Assembly: GCA_003484865.1 (NCBI GenBank)
Contig: DMZT01000162.1
Span: 1 to 11,570 of the forward strand
Direction: 5' to 3'
From: Stenotrophomonas sp.
Lineage (GTDB): Bacteria > Pseudomonadota > Gammaproteobacteria > Xanthomonadales > Xanthomonadaceae
Length of the DNA stretch: 11,570 nucleotides
How positions within the stretch are numbered: the first letter of the stretch is position 1; every line of letters begins with the position of its first letter. Positions 9,669-11,570 of the stretch are shown in pieces. The notes under the pieces were generated by a model, which saw only the letters and a program-made list of their open reading frames with translations, ran no database searches and was not told where the DNA came from. Made by a program: the position numbers and the translations under genes.

Positions 9669-9692
9669 GTAGAGCCGACCGTTGGTCGGCTG
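9669..9692 (+). repeat. SMAG-like REP palindrome, copy 1
   Basis: GTAG head (9669-9672) followed by a perfect 8-bp stem: 9673-9680 pairs with 9684-9691 across a GTT loop. The head and palindrome match the SMAG repeat family of Stenotrophomonas maltophilia, which occurs in many intergenic copies. It lies between the adaptor and permease genes. Confidence 0.8.
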
Positions 9693-9696
9693 CTAT

Positions 9697-9720
9697 GTAG
9701 AACCGACGGTCAGTCGGCTG
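9697..9720 (+). repeat. SMAG-like REP palindrome, copy 2
   Basis: GTAG head (9697-9700), then an imperfect stem: 9703-9707 (CCGAC) pairs with 9713-9717 (GTCGG), one mismatch further out, with a 5-base loop. It has the same orientation and 24-base length as copy 1 and is separated from it by only 4 bases (CTAT), the head-to-tail dimer form common for REP elements. It ends 4 bases after the adaptor stop codon in the transcript direction. Confidence 0.75.
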
Positions 9721-9724
9721 CCCT

Positions 9725-10936
9725 TCAATTCTTTGCAACAGCCGGCGCGGCTACCGGTGCGGCAGCCGGCTGCATCGCGACGGCCTTGGCCTGGACCGGC
9801 ATGCCGGGCATGAAGACTTTCTGCACGCCGTCGATGATCACGCGGTCTCCGGCCTTCAGGCCCTGCTCGACGATGCGCAGGCCGTCGGCGGTGCGGCCGA
9901 GTTCAATATCGCGGCGCTGTGCCTTGTTGTCCTTGTCGACCACGTAGACGAACTTGCGGTCCTGGTCGGTCAGCACGGCCTTGTCATCGATCAGCATGGC
10001 CTGGAACTGGCCGCTGCCCAGCAGCTGCACGCGGGCGAACAGGCCCGGGGTGAAGGCGCGGTCGGCGTTGTCCAGCAGCGCGCGGACCCGGATGGTGCCG
10101 GTGCTGCGGGTCACCTGGTTGTCCAGGAAGTCGACCTTGCCTTCATGCGGGTAGCCGGTCTCGCCGGACAGGCCGACCTTCACCGGCAGTTCGCTGTCGC
10201 GTTCGCTCGGGCGTTCACCCTTGCGCGCCATCTGGGCGTAACGCAGGAAGGTGCCTTCATCGGCATCGAAGTACACATGCACCTTGTCCAGCGAGACCAC
10301 CGTGGTCAGCACGCTGGCGCTGTCGCCGGCGGTGACGAGGTTGCCTGCGGTCACCATCGCGCGACCGGCGCGGCCGTTGATCGGCGCGCGCACCTGGGTG
10401 AACTCCATGTTCAAGCGCGCCGCATCGACGGCAGCCTGAGCGGCCTGCACCTGCGCCAGGGCCTGCTCGGACACCGCACGGCGCTGTTCCCAGGTCTCGG
10501 TGGAGATGGCCTGCTGGTCGGACAGGCGCCGGGCACGGTCGGCTTCGCTGCGGCTCACCTGGGCCTGGGTGCGCGCGCGGTTGAGCTCGGCGGTGGCGCG
10601 ATCCAGCTCGGCGCGGTAGCTGCGCGCGTCGATGGTGAACAGCACATCGCCCTTCTTGACCTCCTGGCCTTCGACATAGTTGACCTTGTCGATGTAGCCG
10701 GAGACGCGCGGGCGCAGTTCAACGCTTTCGACCGCTTCGACGCGGCCACTGAAGTCGTCCCACTGGCTGACCTGCTTGACCAGTACCGGGGCGGCACTGA
10801 CCGAGGGCGGCGGCGGCATGCCGGCTTCTTCAGCGTGGCTGCCACTGCAGGCGGTCAACACCGCGGCGGCGAGGATGGAAACGCCGGCCATGGTCAGCCG
10901 TCGGGTGAAACGATGCGGGGAGGAGTTGGAAGTCAT
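9725..10936 (-). CDS. RND efflux periplasmic adaptor lipoprotein, OqxA/MexE type
   Basis: Membrane fusion protein that joins an RND permease to an outer-membrane channel. It has 403 residues. A signal peptide ends in the lipobox LTAC, with Cys30 as the probable lipidated residue. Next come a biotinyl/lipoyl-like half (about 71-104, RPRVSGYIDKV), an alpha-helical hairpin with coiled-coil character (about 105-180), the second lipoyl half (about 182-215, VRAPINGRAGRA), a beta-barrel (about 216-305) and a membrane-proximal domain to about 385. A low-complexity Ala/Pro tail ends the protein. VLTDQDRKFVYVVDKDNKAQRRDI closely resembles OqxA. The start is uncertain: ATG 10936 (MTSNSS) or ATG 10945 (MHDMTSNSS); neither has a strong ribosome site. 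The residue after Cys30 is Ser rather than the Asp found in AcrA or OqxA. Confidence 0.94.
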   Translation of the reverse strand: MTSNSSPHRFTRRLTMAGVSILAAAVLTACSGSHAEEAGMPPPPSVSAAPVLVKQVSQWDDFSGRVEAVESVELRPRVSGYIDKVNYVEGQEVKKGDVLFTIDARSYRAELDRATAELNRARTQAQVSRSEADRARRLSDQQAISTETWEQRRAVSEQALAQVQAAQAAVDAARLNMEFTQVRAPINGRAGRAMVTAGNLVTAGDSASVLTTVVSLDKVHVYFDADEGTFLRYAQMARKGERPSERDSELPVKVGLSGETGYPHEGKVDFLDNQVTRSTGTIRVRALLDNADRAFTPGLFARVQLLGSGQFQAMLIDDKAVLTDQDRKFVYVVDKDNKAQRRDIELGRTADGLRIVEQGLKAGDRVIIDGVQKVFMPGMPVQAKAVAMQPAAAPVAAPAVAKN

Positions 10937-10945
10937 GTCATGCAT

Positions 10946-11027
10946 CCGTACGTAGGGGTGGTGATACAGAATCGAAAACGTGGGGCGACGTGGGGGGCGT
11001 AGCCTGGGACCTGAACCTTGGTAGAGG
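10946..11027 (-). other. Intergenic region between SDR-like gene and adaptor gene
   Basis: Gap of 82-91 bp, depending on the adaptor start. I see no convincing -35/-10 pair, dyad operator or strong Shine-Dalgarno. The most AT-rich part (about 10955-10980, minus strand GTTTTCGATTCTGTATC) is the only place a promoter could plausibly sit. The pump may therefore be read from upstream. Confidence 0.3.
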
Positions 11028-11570
11028 TCAAGCCGTGCCGACCGTGTCGCGCGACATCGGCGGGGGGCGGTCCAGGTGCAGCAGCCCACGCGGCAGTTCG
11101 GCATCGCGTGCATCGCAGCGCACGATGGCGCGGTTGTCGGTGCAGTTGTCGAGCAGCGAGACCACACGACGGCCGACGAGCAGCGCGCTCGGCCATTCGA
11201 TGCAGGCTTTGGCCGCATTGGCCGGGGTGCACACCGGATCGCACACTTCCAGCATCTGCGCGCGCACGCCCAGTGCCTGGGCTTCCTGGTGCAGCACCTG
11301 CGCGTACATGCGCGTGGCGGACATGGTGATGGAGGACTCACCGTGCCCGGCCCACGGCTTGAAGCCGGCCGGCCCGCCGACCAGCACGTAGCGCCGCACC
11401 TGGGCGCCACCGCGCACCAGCGGCAACAGATGGCGGCCGGCATGCACGTGCGGCATCACGTCGGCCAGCAGCGCCTGCAACAGCGCATCGCCGCTGCGGT
11501 CGGTCACCCGCCCACGGTTGTACGGCCCGCCCATCGCATCCACCACGGCCGCCAGCGCGCGCGGGCGCCC
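11028..11570 (-). CDS. SDR-like protein with degenerate active site, partial (N-terminus beyond window)
   Basis: The last 180 residues are visible; the frame is open to the window edge, so the cofactor-binding N-terminus is missing. Residues 60-101 align without gaps to the FabG core encoded in this same window: the beta-strand RYVLVGG (60-66) falls on the strand carrying the catalytic Ser, and YAQVLHQEAQALGV falls on the helix after YxxxK. At the catalytic positions there are Gly66, Ser79 and Met83 in place of Ser, Tyr and Lys. Six cysteines fall in the last 75 residues (for example CDPVCT, 110-115). It is probably a non-catalytic or NAD(P)-sensing Rossmann protein. It precedes the adaptor gene by about 90 bp in the same direction and may be cotranscribed. 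Function unknown. Confidence 0.72.
   Translation of the reverse strand, partial: GRPRALAAVVDAMGGPYNRGRVTDRSGDALLQALLADVMPHVHAGRHLLPLVRGGAQVRRYVLVGGPAGFKPWAGHGESSITMSATRMYAQVLHQEAQALGVRAQMLEVCDPVCTPANAAKACIEWPSALLVGRRVVSLLDNCTDNRAIVRCDARDAELPRGLLHLDRPPPMSRDTVGTA

Noticed and set aside
6316..9672. Plus-strand open frame of 1118 codons opposite the RND permease
   Set aside because: It is an antisense shadow of the permease gene: rich in His, Gln, Arg and Gly with no recognisable domain, and produced by the strong GC bias at third codon positions.
9669..9720. Reading the paired GTAG palindromes as a CRISPR or an IS end
   Set aside because: There are only two copies with a 4-base spacer and no target duplication or transposase; they match the REP/SMAG type.
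10937..11443. N-terminal extension of the adaptor frame reaching back to 11443
   Set aside because: It overlaps the SDR-like gene in another frame, is Arg/Cys/Pro-rich, and would bury the signal peptide and lipobox that fit a start at 10936 or 10945.

Overview
The window comes from a high-GC gammaproteobacterium of the Xanthomonadaceae/Lysobacteraceae, most likely Stenotrophomonas. The protein sequences (MltG, FabF, FabG, AcpP, HolB) fit that family. The genus call rests mainly on two tandem palindromes beginning GTAG at 9669-9720, which match the SMAG (Stenotrophomonas maltophilia GTAG) REP-like repeats, and on a PabB carrying the PIAGT motif known from S. maltophilia. All real genes lie on the minus strand, so the biological order runs from high to low coordinates. 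The many long plus-strand ORFs are antisense shadows of GC-rich genes.

In transcription order the layout is as follows. (1) 11570-11028 holds the C-terminal part of a short-chain dehydrogenase-like protein that has lost the Ser-Tyr-Lys catalytic triad. (2) 10936-6394 holds a two-gene RND efflux pump: a periplasmic adaptor lipoprotein and an inner-membrane permease, very close in sequence to the OqxAB/MexEF group. No outer-membrane channel or regulator gene is visible. The 160-bp gap between the two pump genes is filled with stem-loops, including the SMAG pair. (3) 6368-3830 is the fatty acid synthesis block fabG-acpP-fabF. fabG starts only 25 bp after the permease stop. (4) 3733-1 is pabB-mltG-tmk-holB; mltG/tmk/holB overlap by 4 and 8 bp and look translationally coupled. 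holB runs off the window.

The fabG-acpP-fabF-(pab)-mltG-tmk-holB block is the widely conserved order, linking fatty acid elongation, folate precursor synthesis, peptidoglycan chain termination, dTMP phosphorylation and the clamp loader. Two departures stand out: pabB sits where enterobacteria have pabC, and an efflux pump sits where fabD would be expected upstream of fabG. Short inverted repeats follow fabG, acpP and fabF and probably adjust transcript levels gene by gene.

I see no convincing entirely new system. The best leads are the pump-to-fabG linkage, the hairpin-filled gap inside the pump operon, the degenerate SDR upstream, the PIAGT-type PabB and a HolB without its zinc cysteines. 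There is no stretch over 300 bases without a gene, and I found no tRNA, rRNA, CRISPR array, insertion sequence or phage gene.
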